From: Podospora pseudoanserina
Taxonomy: Eukaryota > Ascomycota > Sordariomycetes > Sordariales > Podosporaceae
Direction: 5' to 3'
Assembly: GCF_035222485.1 (NCBI RefSeq)
Contig: NC_085924.1
Coordinates: forward strand, 3,782,001-3,846,000
DNA length: 64,000 nucleotides
Position 1 is the stretch's first letter. Each line of letters begins with the position of its first letter. Below, piece after piece: positions 23,191-35,209 of this stretch. The notes below the pieces were generated by a model. The model was not told the origin of the DNA and did no database searches. It saw only the letters and a list, made by a program, of their open reading frames with translations. Made by a program: the position numbers and the translations under genes.

Positions 23191-24747
23191 TCACCTCCTC
23201 CACCTCCACCTCCTCTTCTCGTCCCTGTCCCTCCCCCCTCTCAACCCAACAACAACCTCTCCACCACCACCACCACCACCACCACCACCACCACCACCAT
23301 ACCTCTCCACCCACAACTTCCTCAGCACCCCATAAATAAACTGATACTGCCCCTCCGCCTGCACCATCATCTTCCTTTGCTCCCTCAACTGATTCACCGT
23401 GTCGAAAATCAAATCCTCCCCAGCACCATCCCCCAGTCTCACTACTCCCCCCCCTCGCTCCCCTCACCCTCCCCATCCCCATCCCTATCCCACTCCCCCT
23501 TCCCTCTTCCCCCCTCTTTCACTGACCGACCCGCGCCTCGAGTTGTTCGCAGTAGCAACCATCTCATCCCACCGCTCCAACACCCCAGCCTCCAACTCCC
23601 TCATCAAATGCTCCAGCGCGATAAACGTCCCCGACCTCCCCACCCCAGCAGAGCAGTGCACAATCCTCGGATTATGCGGCCCCGCATTCTTCTCCCTCGA
23701 CAAGCCCATCAGCGTAAAAAAAGAGTCCAAGTCCTCCATCGCCGGGACGCCAAAATCCGGCCACTTTTTATAGAGAAAGTGCCAGAGAATCTTTTCCTCC
23801 ACTGGCCCCCCCACCACTCGACACACTCGATTCAGTAGGTGAGGGGACATAATCCTCCTCCAAAACAGGAACCTCGAGCGTGCCAGACGACGAGGTGGCA
23901 GCACCAGGAGACTTCATCTTGACGTCCATATCCGCATCCCTCTCCGTTTCCCTCGTCGCCGCAGAGCTCGGTTCAGGAGTTTTATCTCGTCCGTTGGTGA
24001 AAAGCCGAACCGGAGAGCGGGATTTCTTCCTGTTTTGTCCCCCGCCGCCACCGCCGCGGGAATGGATTGTAATGACCAGCTTGCGTAGCTCAATCGCGTC
24101 CCCTGCCGGGGTGGGCTCCAACCCGTCGCACCGGACCGTCGCCCTGAACCCATCCCCAAACTCATCCCTCTCGTTGATCTCAAGTGGGGGGTCTTCCTGG
24201 CTCCGTGGAAAGTAAGGAAAACACTTCTCCATGTGCCCCTCGTGCGTCTCGGTCAACATGACAATCACACCCGGCGATTCGACCTGTTCCACCACCATCC
24301 TCCAGACGTGGTCCATCGAGTTTTGCTTTGGACCCTGCATGGCGATGTACCGGTCTGGTTCTCTCGGCCGGCCGCTGATGGGGAAAGGGTGCAGGACGAT
24401 GGGGGAGGCGTTGACGTAGTCGAGTTTTCCTTCTGGGACCTGGAGCTTGATCCGGTGGTTGTGCCAGGGTTGGATGTTCATGTACCTGTCCAGTTTTCGG
24501 AGATGGGGCCCTTTCACGCGAGCCCAGCGGAAGTCGGGGGAGAAGCTGGACGAGTTTTCGTTTTCGAGGCCTTGTTGGATGCGCATTCTTTCGAGCCAGA
24601 CTAGTTCGCCGAATTTGAATTCGATGTCTGACACAAACACAAGTTAGTGATGTGAAAAAGTCAGGGGGAGGAAAGGGAATTACTGACCTATCTCGTTTGA
24701 TTCCAGAAACGCGGGCATCTTCACCTGCTTTGGTGCTCGCAACAATG

Positions 24748-24780
<33 letters not shown>

Positions 24781-25246
24781 GCTTCTCCTTCAGTTGTTGC
24801 TGTTGTTGTTGTTGTGGTTGTTGTTGTGGTACCTGCAGCGACTGCTGTCCACTCTCCCCATTATTCTCCCCAGCCGTCTGTAGCCCACTCGTATCCATCT
24901 TCAAACTCAAAGGTGACACCGGCCTGCCATCAACCGAACCAGCAACCGGCGCAGTCGCCAAAGGTGAATGCGGCATCGACGCGGGAGGCGAATCGCGCGC
25001 CCGCTTCTGCGACCGGTGGAAAACCCGACTAAAAGGGCTGAGCTTCCCGCCAAACGGTCTCAGCGGCGACTCGGGCGCCGGCAGAGGAAGATCGCCAGGT
25101 GGAGGGGTGATCTTTCCGGTTGGATCAGTCGTCGAGTTGTTGTTGCTGCTGCTAGGTCCAGCAAGACCGTTGGTTATTAGCGGGGGACCAGCAGGCAGCT
25201 CCTTTTTGGCCCGCCTGAACCGTGGGAGGTGGGCCATGGTTGGCAT
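23191..25246 (-). CDS. Protein tyrosine phosphatase (classical PTP), one apparent frame break
   Basis: This is a non-receptor tyrosine phosphatase. Exon 1 (25246-24688; Met also at 25237, and an upstream in-frame Met at 25345) is a disordered Pro/Ser/Gln tail with a run of 11 Ser. A 60-nt intron with a GTCAGT donor follows. Exon 2 starts at 24627 and shows KLDYVNAS, DRYIAMQGPKQNSMDHVWRM, VIVMLTETHEG, then a long basic insertion (GGQNRKKSRSPVRLF), the WPD loop (KKWPDFGVPAMED) and the catalytic P-loop HCSAGVGRSGT. The Q-loop block LREQRKMMVQAEGQYQFIYG follows. The frame changes by one base at the 7-C run 23806-23812, between the insertion and the WPD loop. In-frame stops separate the P-loop exon from the Q-loop block; a GTCAGT donor near 23525 and a GAG acceptor near 23418 could splice them out, but the acceptor is poor. 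A polyglycine tail from GGT repeats ends the protein. Confidence 0.8.
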
Positions 25247-25759
25247 GGATGGCGATGAGCTGAGGAGGAACAGGCGCCGCTTGATGTGCTCCGTGGCGTT
25301 ACGTGTTGGGATTACGGTTTCGGTTTGGCTGTGTATGTGGCACACAACACGAAGCAGTTCGGATTATTATTATGGAGATCGTTGTGGTAGGGAGGGTAGT
25401 GTTGAGGCGGTGACTGGTTGCGCAAGAGAGAAAAAAAAAAGGTTAAAACGGAGAGGGGCGATGAAACGGTTACTCAAAAGGTGAGGAGAGACCAGTGGGC
25501 GAAAGGTGCGATGGAGGGGAAAAAGTGAGGCGGAGGAGGGGACGACGAGGTAATATGTCGGGCGGTGGCGGCGACGAGGGGTAAAATAGGTCGATCTCTT
25601 TTCCACCCCCCGGTATTACTTGCAGTAGGTGAGCAGGTCACCTCTTTCGTCGGAGCTCTTCTTCTTGTCGGGTCGTCTCTTTGAAGATTAGATCAGAAAA
25701 AGGGGGGCCCCAGGACAAGGCTATTGTTTGTCTCTGACCCGGCCGGGAGCAAGCGAGTT

Positions 25760-25799
<40 letters not shown>

Positions 25800-26375
25800 G
25801 AGGAACATCAAACAGGAGCCTCTGGAAGGAAGGTGACGTTTTTGTTATTTGTCGCAAAGGAGACTGATGACTGGTCGGAAATGTTGCGCTTCTGCATCTT
25901 TTTATGCAACTGACTTGGACGCCCAGAGGCGGCTGCACAGCGGGTGCTTTGCAAATCCCGCTCCAGCGCTGAAATTAGCGGCAGCAGTGGAGCCCCTTTT
26001 CATGGGTTAATTTTCCTTTGGAATTCCCGCAGAAGCTCACCAGTGGGTGTTGGTGACCGGGGCCCTGGCCGGCTTTGCGGCTGGTGAAGAAGCCAATGAA
26101 ACCTCACACCAAGCGTCATATCAGACGGATGATAATGGTACCCAACCTCGAGACACCCGTCAGGCACATCTGCCATGGCAATGGACAGCCCTGACTTGCT
26201 CGTCCTCTCACTGCATATGCAGCTGACGTGCTAACAGCCTCACGCGATCACCTCAGTCAACAGATCGACATTGTTCTGTTGGCCACATAATAAAACAGAG
26301 AGATTGGTCACGGACAGGTCAATGTGTGAAAAAAGGTCACCTGTGTCTCTACAAGACCTTGATCTTGTCCCTGCT
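25247..26375. other. PTP upstream region and COG3 3' flank
   Basis: No gene is seen. A (CT)n tract of about 30 bp lies at 25765-25796. The region upstream of the phosphatase start is A/G-rich near 25430-25580. The last few hundred bases should be the COG3 3' flank on the minus strand. Confidence 0.4.
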
Positions 26376-28928
26376 CTACTTCTTCCCCCCCCTCTCCCTC
26401 TCCCTCCCCCTCCCCACCTCCTCCACCCCAGCCTCAACCTGTATCCTAACCGCCTCCCTCAACTTCTGCACCACCTCCCCCTGCCCCGAAAACGCCCTCT
26501 CCAGAATCTCATCCATCTCCCTCTCCACCTTGGCCACATTCCTCCCCCCCATATTCTTATTCCCTCCCCCACCAACCTTCAAATCAACAAACACCCCCGC
26601 CCACCTCTTCGTAAAAGCAACAATGCTCCTCCTCAGCTCATCATCCAACTGCTCATGAACATCCACCTCCCCTTCTTTACCCCCTCCTCCCTCCTTGACC
26701 CCATTCCCTCTGCCTCCTCCTCCTCCTCCTCCCAAACCCAGCAGTGAACTTCCCGGAATATACCCCCAATCGTCCCCCCAAACTGCCCACCCGTTCCCAA
26801 ACCCCCCTGATTAGATTCCCCCCTACCGGCTTCAATATTCCGTCCCAAATCTGCCCAAAATGCTGCATCTCCCTGATCCTCCCCGAGACCGACTGCGTAC
26901 CAATATGCACGTTTCTGATGTCGCCAATCTCGAGCGTCACAAGCTCGTTCTTGAGGATAAGCAAGTTCTTAATCATAAACAGATCTGGGTCGGTACCCTT
27001 GTGGGGAGCTGCGCGGATGCGGGCCTCGGCGCGGTGAAGGCATGAGATGGACTCCCGGAGCAGGCTGAAGATGATGGGGGAGTTGCGTTGCTATTGGACA
27101 GGTTAGATGGGAGTGTGGATGGGAAAGGGGGGCGGGAGAGAGAGAGAGGGAAAACATACGCAGCGTTCTTTGGGCATGGATTGATCAAACATGACCAACA
27201 GCTCAATAGCTCGCTTGATAGGGGGGAAAGCGTTCGAGGAGGAGTCATTGTTGGTTACTGGCCCGATCTTGAGCGAGTCTGGGGCGACGGCTGCCTTGGT
27301 GATGGATTTGGATATCTCGGCTTCGAAAAGAGCGTCGGTGAACGTCCAGAGGTGCTCAGTAAGTAGCCGCGCGGTGAGCTCCCTGCAGTGAGCCACAAAC
27401 GGGGTTTCATCCTCGTCGAAGTCCAACAGGAGATACTCGTTGGTGACCCAGCCTGTTATGTTGCACACTGTTCTCAGGTCGCTATTGTGGAGAACAGACT
27501 GGAGGTTGGTGGCGACAGGGGCGACGTTTGTGCCCGTGACCAAAGACCCGGCGTGGGAGGATTTGAGGGCGGTGAAGGCAGATTTGGGGTCGGTTGAGTA
27601 TTGGGTCTCGATGGCGAAGATTTTCCGGAAGAGGGAGGCTTCATTGTAGGAACGCTCGTAGCACTGCTTGACGAAGTTACGGGCCGCGGTCTCGACGGAT
27701 TCCTTGGCTTCTGAGCGGAAGGCGTCGAGGTCGCTTTGAATTAGTGGTTTCAGGTCTCTTTCTCTGACGGCCCAGTAGGCGTAGAAGATGTTGTTGGCTG
27801 TGTTGGCATATATGTCCCAGTTGAGTGCTGTTTGCGGATGGCCGTTTTGATCGTAGACGTTGCGGATGACGGTCTGGATGTTTGGTATTAAGGAGTAGGA
27901 CTCCAGCAATGTCTCTTCAAACCGGCCATAAGCCAGGGCGTGCCGTGCGGACTCGGACCCCGTAGCCAATATTTGTTTGGAAATTTCGGCAGAAACTCGG
28001 TTGAGGCGATTGGTGAAGCCAACTTCGAGCAAGTGCAGAGCCTTGGTGAGCAGGGCCTGATAGCGGGCAAGATAAGACTCGGCATCTCGGTACGTCGTGT
28101 TTTTCGTCATGAAGGCTATGCAAGAGTCGAGGCTTGACAAAATATCGGCAAACGCGTCGTCCTCCACAAGTCGGCCTGCTCCTGGAGCATTGAGTCGTCT
28201 GCTGACATTGTCCAGATACGCGTAGTAGTGAAGATCTGTGCCAACATCATCGGCCAGCTTCTGCAACCGTTTCTGCTCTGTGAGTAGGTCGTCGCATTGG
28301 GCCTTGAAAGAGCCGGTTTGTTCGTCAACTGCCCGGAACGACTGGCTCAGGGATTCGAGAACCTTGAGAGCACTATTCGCATCTTCAACGAGGGTGCCCA
28401 AGTGTCGTTCGGTCATGACCAGCTGATCGTGGTACAACAGGAATTCCTGTTGACTTGCTTCCAGTAGCTCCTTGTCCAGCTCGGCATCGTGAGCGTCCTG
28501 TTCGACCGGCAGCTTTGCCGCCAAAGACTCCGAAACGCCCAATGCTTCCCACGTTCGGCCATGTCGTATCCTCCTCCCCTTCTTCTTCTTGTGGTGTGGC
28601 CTTCCACCTATTTGGGCCTTGACAATGTCGTAGAAATCCGAGTACGACTTTGCTCTTCGTGACAAGGTAGGTTCTGGTGGGGAATTGGTGTCTTCTTGGT
28701 CTTCGAAAAGAACTGGGAGCGATCCCGCGCCATCGACATTGTCTACACCCTGTACATATGGAGCTTGTCAGTCAAGAGTATTTCTTGAGTATATAGCTCC
28801 TGAGAGCCCAGACCACTTACATTTGGAGGCTGGAGCAGTGACTTCTTTCTTTGATGGCCTGAGCTTTGCGCCTGTCGCTGCTGTTGTTGGTAGTCGGGTA
28901 CAAAGCTGTACCAGGAGTCTTCAAACAT
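26376..28928 (-). CDS. COG3: Conserved oligomeric Golgi complex subunit 3 (Cog3/Sec34)
   Basis: Cog3 is a lobe-A subunit of the COG tether for retrograde vesicles at the Golgi. Exons: 28928-28821, 28749-27160 and 27090-26376. The start is MFEDSWYSFVPDYQQQQ. The Sec34-like N domain follows, including SRRAKSYSDFYDIVKAQI, EASQQEFLLYHDQLVMTERH and SYLARYQALLTKALHLLEVG. Helical-bundle blocks follow (NNIFYAYWAVRERDLKPLI, FDEDETPFVAHCRELTARLL, IKRAIELLVMFDQSMPKERC), then MIKNLLILKNELVTLEIGDI and the C-terminal LDDELRRSIVAFTKRWAGV. Exon 3 is not one frame. Between GGNLIRGVWERVGSL and GYIPGSSLLGLGG the frame moves twice, at the 6-base run 26774-26779 and the 5-base run 26763-26767. One extra base in each would give SLGGTIGGYIPGSS and make the total length an exact multiple of three (805 codons). 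This looks like two consensus undercalls. Confidence 0.9.
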
Positions 28929-29429
28929 TTTTGTTTCTTAGCTCCCGTGGGATTCGGTCGATTTGTTGCTAACACCGGCTCCGGTGGCCGTCTCCGTATG
29001 TCTTCTCGGATGCCGCGTATATCTGGCCGCAACGCAACAGGCGGGACCCTTCACCGCGGCCGACAGCACGCCCTGGCTCCCTAAAAGTGCCCCACAATCC
29101 AGTGGTGGGATGCGGGGCGCACGGGCCGCATGTTAAGCTCTTTGATGCCAAGACATGAGCTTGGGGACCATCTTATTGAAGAAAAAGGTTCATGCCTGCT
29201 GCATCCGAAGACAGCCTCGTGAACACCCAGTGACCTCACCATATCTCGGGCCATCACGGGTATTTCAGTCGAACTCGGCTACCCAAGGCATTTTCGTGGT
29301 CAGGGTATGAAGTCGACGATAATCCGAGCTCTTCTGTTCTCTCACCTCTGACACAAAGGAATCTGGAAGCCAATCAGACCCGGCATATAAGTCAGCACTC
29401 AGAGACAGTTCAAGATAGCCTCGTCTGCC
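28929..29429. promoter_or_regulatory. Divergent promoter COG3 / FMP25
   Basis: 500 bp between two divergent starts. No coding sequence is seen. A CATATAAGTC element lies about 40 bp before the FMP25 ATG and may be a TATA-like box. Nothing else stands out. Confidence 0.4.
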
Positions 29430-31217
29430 ATGTATCGCACAGCTCTACGACAGACCGCCAGGACAGCAAGGCCTTCGCAATGGGTACGGCATTCGAGTAC
29501 CGGGGGGGAAGCTCAGCCTCGCCGTTCCATCATCCCTCTCGTCGCTGGAGCTGTCCTTGTGGGAGCTGGCGCTGGTGGTTTCTGGGCTTACCAAAACTAC
29601 TCCCAACTATCCAAGCAACAAGAACAGGTTCGAAGCCCTAAACAGGCAGAAAAGGCCGAGATTCTCCGTGAGAAACCACGGAAGAAGGCAAAGTCTAGGG
29701 AGGAGAGCAATGAACTGATCAGCCCTCAACATGTCCAAGTCAAGCACAGTCATGACCACCCCGGCGTCTATGCTTGGGGTTCCAATGTGGGCAAGGTTGC
29801 TGCTCCTGACTCCAAGGAATCCAACATCAAGACACCACGGAGGATTCCCTTCTTTGACGGCCAGATTCTCAGGGATTTGAAGCTGGAACGAGACTTTGGC
29901 GTGGCAGTCAACGAGAAGGGCGACCTAGTTCAGTGGGGTGTCGGCTACAACAGAGATGCCCCCGGCCCGGAAGTTACCCTCAGGGGCAAAGATGTCACCA
30001 AGATCGCCGTCTCCCGGGACCGTGTCATTGCCCTCTCGTCCAACGGACAAGTCTACTCCATTCCTGTTGCCAAAGCTGACCAGGCCTTTGCCGAAAACAC
30101 ACCAAACTCTCATTCTTCCTGGTCCATTTGGTCCGGCTCCCCCAGCCTCACCCAGCACTACAGGACCCTCAAGCCTGCCAACTTGGGTTGGAACGAACAA
30201 GTGGTTGATGTCAAGTCCGGCCTTGAACACTGTCTGATGCTCACCTCCAGGGGTCGCGTCTTCTCGGCCGCCTCTAGCACAGAGGACTTTCCTTCCCGAG
30301 GTCAGCTCGGTGTTCCTGGGCTGACGTGGCAAAACCGCCCAGCTGGTCCATATGACCAGCCTCACGAGGTCGGCGGACTGCGCGGTTTCAAGGTCAGGGA
30401 GATCGCCACGGGTGACTACCACTCCCTTGCCCTTGACAACGAAGGGAGGGTCTTTTCCTTTGGTGATAACACCGTTGGCCAGCTTGGCTTCAAGACCGAT
30501 CTCACAGCTACCCATATTGACACCCCCTCTCTGTTGCCCGTCAACCAGCTCTACGCCGGCACCAACCTCAAGCCCAAGGTTACCTCCATCGCCGCTGGCG
30601 GTCTCAGCAGCTTCTTCACCGTTGACGCCACCAAGGTTCAATCAGAGTCTGGGTCGGAAGTCATGCCCGCCTCTGAGCTCGGCAGAGTCGTGGCCGAGAC
30701 GTGGGCTTGTGGTTCCGGTATCCACGGCGAACTCGGCACAGGCAAATGGCTTCACGTCTCTGTTGCTCCCTCCAAGGTCAAGGCTCTTTCCGATCTCTAT
30801 GAATACGACGAGGCAACCAATACTGTTCATCCTATTCGTCTCAACAAGATCGCCGTAGGAAGCACACATGTCTGTGCTGTCATGGACAATGTGCATGGTT
30901 CCAAGGGGAACTCTAAAGGGGGTCCACAGTTTGGGAACGATGTCTTGTTCTGGGGAGGGAACGAGAGCTATCAGTTGGGCACGGGCAAGAGAAATAACAC
31001 GAACGTGCCGATTTATATTGGGGCGTTGGATGGGGACAGTGTTGGGGCTGGGAAGATGGATGGGGAGCTGGGGAGGAATAGGCTCCAAATTGCGCCGAGG
31101 GCGAGGGTGAATCTGTTGACTGATAAGGGGGGGAAGGCTGGGAAGGGGAGGCAGGTGGATGTGGAGCAGAGGGTAGAGTGTGGGAGGTGCGTGAGCGCTG
31201 TCTACTCTGCCGTGTAA
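29430..31217 (+). CDS. FMP25: Mitochondrial RCC1-repeat protein, Fmp25 type
   Basis: Yeast Fmp25 is an inner-membrane protein needed for assembly of respiratory complex III. This 595-residue single-exon protein has the same design. It has an Arg/Thr/Ala-rich presequence without acidic residues (MYRTALRQTARTARPSQWVR) and one membrane span near residues 34-56 (IIPLVAGAVLVGAGAGGFW). A charged linker follows, then a series of RCC1/BLIP-II repeats: PGVYAWGSNVGKV, KGDLVQWGVGYNRDA, EIATGDYHSLALDNEGRVFS, FGDNTVGQLGF, TWACGSGIHGELGTGKW and VLFWGGNESYQLGTGKRN. The presequence and span place the propeller outside the matrix-facing membrane leaflet or in the matrix; the sequence does not settle which. 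It is divergent from COG3. Confidence 0.88.
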   Translation: MYRTALRQTARTARPSQWVRHSSTGGEAQPRRSIIPLVAGAVLVGAGAGGFWAYQNYSQLSKQQEQVRSPKQAEKAEILREKPRKKAKSREESNELISPQHVQVKHSHDHPGVYAWGSNVGKVAAPDSKESNIKTPRRIPFFDGQILRDLKLERDFGVAVNEKGDLVQWGVGYNRDAPGPEVTLRGKDVTKIAVSRDRVIALSSNGQVYSIPVAKADQAFAENTPNSHSSWSIWSGSPSLTQHYRTLKPANLGWNEQVVDVKSGLEHCLMLTSRGRVFSAASSTEDFPSRGQLGVPGLTWQNRPAGPYDQPHEVGGLRGFKVREIATGDYHSLALDNEGRVFSFGDNTVGQLGFKTDLTATHIDTPSLLPVNQLYAGTNLKPKVTSIAAGGLSSFFTVDATKVQSESGSEVMPASELGRVVAETWACGSGIHGELGTGKWLHVSVAPSKVKALSDLYEYDEATNTVHPIRLNKIAVGSTHVCAVMDNVHGSKGNSKGGPQFGNDVLFWGGNESYQLGTGKRNNTNVPIYIGALDGDSVGAGKMDGELGRNRLQIAPRARVNLLTDKGGKAGKGRQVDVEQRVECGRCVSAVYSAV

Positions 31218-31806
31218 GATTGGTTTGTTGGGGAGATGGACATGTATAGATACGTGTAAGAACAAAACTGTGGCAATGGGATGGATGGTCAAGGAGTTGT
31301 ATATGATGAAAGAGGGCAGGCAAAACTCCAATCGCATCTCGATTTTTTTTTTTTTTTTTTTTTTTGGCTTGGGAAAGGTTTCGATTTCATCATTTTGTCA
31401 ACAGCACATGAACCTCATACATCCGAGTGCTTTATGATGCAACAACTCGCAACATTTTCGACTACCGAATGTCTACCTATGCCTTTGTACCTGCAGCTCG
31501 GGAACTAGCCGGCGGGTAATACATCGACACCACACCACCGCACCCCGTCCCGTCAAGATGAGCATATTCTAGATCCCGAGACGGGATAGAGAGGGGGATT
31601 CGCCATGGCTAATCTGCTAACCCCTCCTTCGATGATCAACGACGTCAGCTACCATGGCTGTGATTGACGGGAATATTTCATTGCCATTGCGTCGCAGCTT
31701 GCAGATATTTCACATCTAGGTCTCGTCTCCCATTCTGGACATGCTTCTCTCTCTTTGATTTGCCCTTTCTGAGGTTTTGAACATTGCGCTCTTTAAATCA
31801 GCAAAG
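31218..31806. promoter_or_regulatory. FMP25 3' flank and beta-glucosidase promoter
   Basis: A run of about 22 T at 31342-31363 lies 125 bp after the FMP25 stop and suits 3' end formation. CTCTTTAAATCAGC just before the ATG at 31807 is leader-like. No carbon-repressor pair was clear enough to claim. Confidence 0.4.
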
Positions 31807-34555
31807 ATGCGGCTTCAAACCTCTGCAGGGTTGCTGCCATTGATATCCCTAACCACAGCCTTGACGGAGACCCCCTTTCTCGGCTTCCCCTCCCCATGGA
31901 TCTCGCCCGACCCATCCGATACCGAATGGCAAGCCGCGTACGAAAAAGCTGTGGCCTTTGTTTCTCAGCTCACCCTCACTGAAAAAGTCAACTTGACAAC
32001 CGGAACGGGCTGGGAAGGCGACAGATGTATCGGCAAGACCGGCTCGGTCCCAAGATTGGGGTTTGAGGGGTTTTGTCTGATGGATGGGCCGTTGGGTGTG
32101 AGATATGGTATGCCCTCCTGTCTCCCTTCTCCAACACCTCCTAACTGACAGTCGATGATAGTCGACAAAGCTTCAGCCTTTCCCGCGGGCATGAACGCCG
32201 CAGCAACCTTCAGCAAACGCCTCATTCGTGCCCGGGGCGAAGCGATGGGTGAAGAGTTCCGCGGCAAGGGCGTTGATGTCCAGCTTGGTCCTGTTGCTGG
32301 AGCCCTAGGCAGAACACCGCAGGGAGGGAGAAACTGGGAGGGTTTCTCTCCTGATCCGTACCTGACTGGAGTGGCGATTGCGGAAACGATCAGGGGGATC
32401 CAGAGTAGGGGTGTGATTGCCTGTGCTAAGCATTACATTCTTAATGAGCAGGAGCATTTCCGCGGGAGTGTGGATGTGAGGATTGGCGATAAGACGATGC
32501 ATGAGTTGTACTTGTGGCCGTTCGCGGATGCGGTGAGGGCTGGGGTGGGGAGTGTGATGTGTAGTTATAACAGGATCAACGGGACGTATGCGTGTGAGAA
32601 TGAGTGGGTGCAGAATTACTTGTTGAAGAATGAGCTGGGGTTTAGGGGGTTTGGTGAGTTTCTGGCGGTGTGTCTCCCGGGAGGATGCTGATGAGAAAGA
32701 CAGTGATGTCCGACTGGGGAGCACAACACAGCACCCTTGGCTCGGCCCTCTCGGGGCTCGATATGGCAATGCCAGGTGACATGATGGGTCCCCCTTCCGC
32801 CTCATCACCCCCCTACGGCTCGCACTGGGGCGGCGCGCTCACCCAAGCCGTCCTCAAAGGCGAGGTTCCCCAGTGGCGCCTCGATGACATGGTCACCCGG
32901 ATCATGACCTCCTTTTTCCGCGTCCACGTCGGGAGCTACACCTCCCGCCCAGAACCCAACTTCTCCGCCTGGACCCGAAACACCACTGGCCCCCAATACA
33001 AGTACTCCAACCGTCCCTGGACCACCGTCAACTCCCACGTCGATGTCCAAGCCAACCACTCGGCTCTCATCCGTGAACTAGCCGCCAAATCCACCGTCAT
33101 CCTCAAGAACACCGGCATCCTTCCCCTTTCCAAATCCTCCCTGACCAGCCTAGCAGTAATAGGCAACGATGCCCACGACAACCCCCACGGACCCAACTCC
33201 TGCCCCGAGCGAGCCTGCATCAACGGGACGGTAGCAATGGGATACGGCTCTGGCACGACCGACTTCCCCTATCTGATCTCACCCGCCACGGCCCTGTTGG
33301 GCCTCTCCCAGGAGTACAACATAACCTTTTTCAACACCACCTCCAACTGGGACCTCCCCACCGCTCAATCCACCGCCTCCAACGCTTCCGTCGCCATCGT
33401 CTTTGCAACCGCCACCTCGGGGGAGAATTTTGTGTCTATCGATGGGAATGCTGGCGATAGGAACAATCTCACGTTGTGGGACAACGGTGACGCTTTGATC
33501 CGCGCCGTGGCGGCTGTCAACCCTAACACCATCGTTGTGTTGCACACCTCGGGCCCTGTCGTCATTGATCACGCGGATAAGCACCCGAATATTTCAGCTA
33601 TCCTCTGGGCCGGGTTTCCCGGTCAGGAATCTGGGAACGGGCTGGCGGATGTTTTGTTTGGTGATGTCCACCCACAAGGCCGCAGCCCGTTTACCTGGGG
33701 TAAGGACTTGGAGTCGTACGGGGTTGAGTTGTTGACGGTGGCGCCTGATCCGAGGAGTCCGAGGCAGGAGTTTCCGGAGGGGGTGTTTATTGACTATAGG
33801 TGGTTTTTGAGCGAGGGGAAGGGGGAGAGGGGGAGGGTTACGTATGGGTTTGGGCACGGGGTTGGGTACACGGAGTTTGAGTATGGGAATTTGGTTGTCG
33901 AGAGGGTTGGTGGGAGGGGGGGGCACGAGGTGAATAAGGGGAGGACGATACCGGCGCCGGTGATGGGGGAGGTTGTTGATATAGGGGATGTGGATCGGTG
34001 GACTGAGCCGGAGGGGTTTGAGGGGTGGAGGATTCCGAGGTATGTTTACCCTTGGGTCAATGCGACTGTATATAACAGTGAGAATGGCACCGCGCGATCA
34101 CCTGGCATTGGTGACTTCCCGCCGGAGGCTAGGGATGGGGGGGTGCAAGAGGAGCTACCGGCCGGTGGGAAGGAGGGTGGCAATGAGGGGTTGTATGAGG
34201 TTTTGTTTGAGGTGAAGGTGGATGTGAAGAATGCAGGGACGAGGGAGGGGGTGGAGGTTGTTCAGTTGGTGAGCTGCCTTGTTTGCTTCTTCTGTTGTGA
34301 TCCCGTACGGCTGATGATGAATAGTACCTCTCACCCAACAACCCTCTCGCCCCGTCTCTCCTCCTCCGCGGCTTTGACGACGTCCTCCTCGCCCCCAACG
34401 CCACCAAAACCGTCACCTTCTCCCTCACCCGTCGTGACATTAGCGAGTGGAACACCGAAGCCCAGAACTGGGAGATTCTCACCAAGTATCAGCAGACCGT
34501 CTTTGTCGGGGCGAGCTCGATGGATTTGAGGTTGAACAGGACACTGCCCCTTTGA
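31807..34555 (+). CDS. Secreted GH3 beta-glucosidase
   Basis: This enzyme hydrolyses beta-glucosides such as cellobiose with retention. Four exons give 862 residues: 31807-32107, 32162-32653, 32704-34268 and 34325-34555; every phase agrees. A signal peptide is visible (MRLQTSAGLLPLISLTTALT). The catalytic TIM-barrel domain has WEGDRCIGKTG, GFCLMDGPLGVRY, AGALGRTPQGGRNWEGFSPD, ACAKHYILNEQEHFR and the nucleophile motif VMSDWGAQHS. The second domain carries the acid/base region (SGENFVSIDGNAGDRNNLTL, GQESGNGLADVLFGD, FPEGVFIDYRWF), and a fibronectin-III-like end is present (VDVKNAGTREGVEVVQLYLS). Many N-x-S/T sites suggest glycosylation. The end LRLNRTLPL is typical of the fungal group. It stands alone, not in a lignocellulose cluster. 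Intron 2 is only 50 nt. Confidence 0.95.
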
Positions 34556-35202
34556 AGAGACGTGAGAATCACACACTGAGCTAGGTAGCGATATCATGAA
34601 CAGTTTCAATCTATCATCTACCAAGCTGTCTTCCTTCCTCTCTTCCCTGAACACAGCCGGCGAACTCTTGGATACTTCCGCCATCGGCCGCAACATCTCG
34701 ACATTTACGCCTCGTTGATCGCGTTCTCACATGAGGCACCAGAGTCTGGTATCACATGCAAAATGATCCGTTCTCGAGGCCGAATTCTCGAACATTCTGG
34801 CAGCTGGACAGATCTGAAGCCAACATTTTTCAGATCCACTTGATCGAAGCCAAATCGACATGACAGATACCACTCGCGACCTCAGCTCGTCACTTCTCTT
34901 GATGTTGTAACCTCATCTTTCCGCCCAGCTTTCACTTCCAAAGCGTTCCAACATTGACATCTTGCCTATTAGAACTTCCATCAGGGGCTTTCTCCCATGT
35001 TTCGCAGCTCAGAGACGATCCAATTCCCAGATCTGGTCCCCGATCTCAACATCCATCAAAAAGCCACACACTCCACCGGTACCAAAGCCCCCCCTCGAAC
35101 TAACAACGCCTCCGGAGAAGAATGAGAGCAACTTCGCACAGCACTGGCAGTTCACAGTCAAGCCATCAGATTTGCAAGTGTGCACGAGCCATCTGGTTTG
35201 TC

Positions 35203-35209
35203 TATATAA
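35203..35209 (+). promoter_or_regulatory. TATA-like box in the gene-poor interval
   Basis: TATATAA is followed within 40 bp by a CT-rich stretch and an ACATCGAACA leader-like sequence, the usual order at fungal core promoters. No convincing ORF follows, so the transcript, if any, may be non-coding. Confidence 0.25.

Noticed and set aside
31807-34555. GH3 beta-glucosidase as part of a secondary-metabolite or cellulase cluster
   Set aside because: Its neighbours are FMP25 and a gene-free interval; there is no transporter, regulator or other hydrolase nearby.
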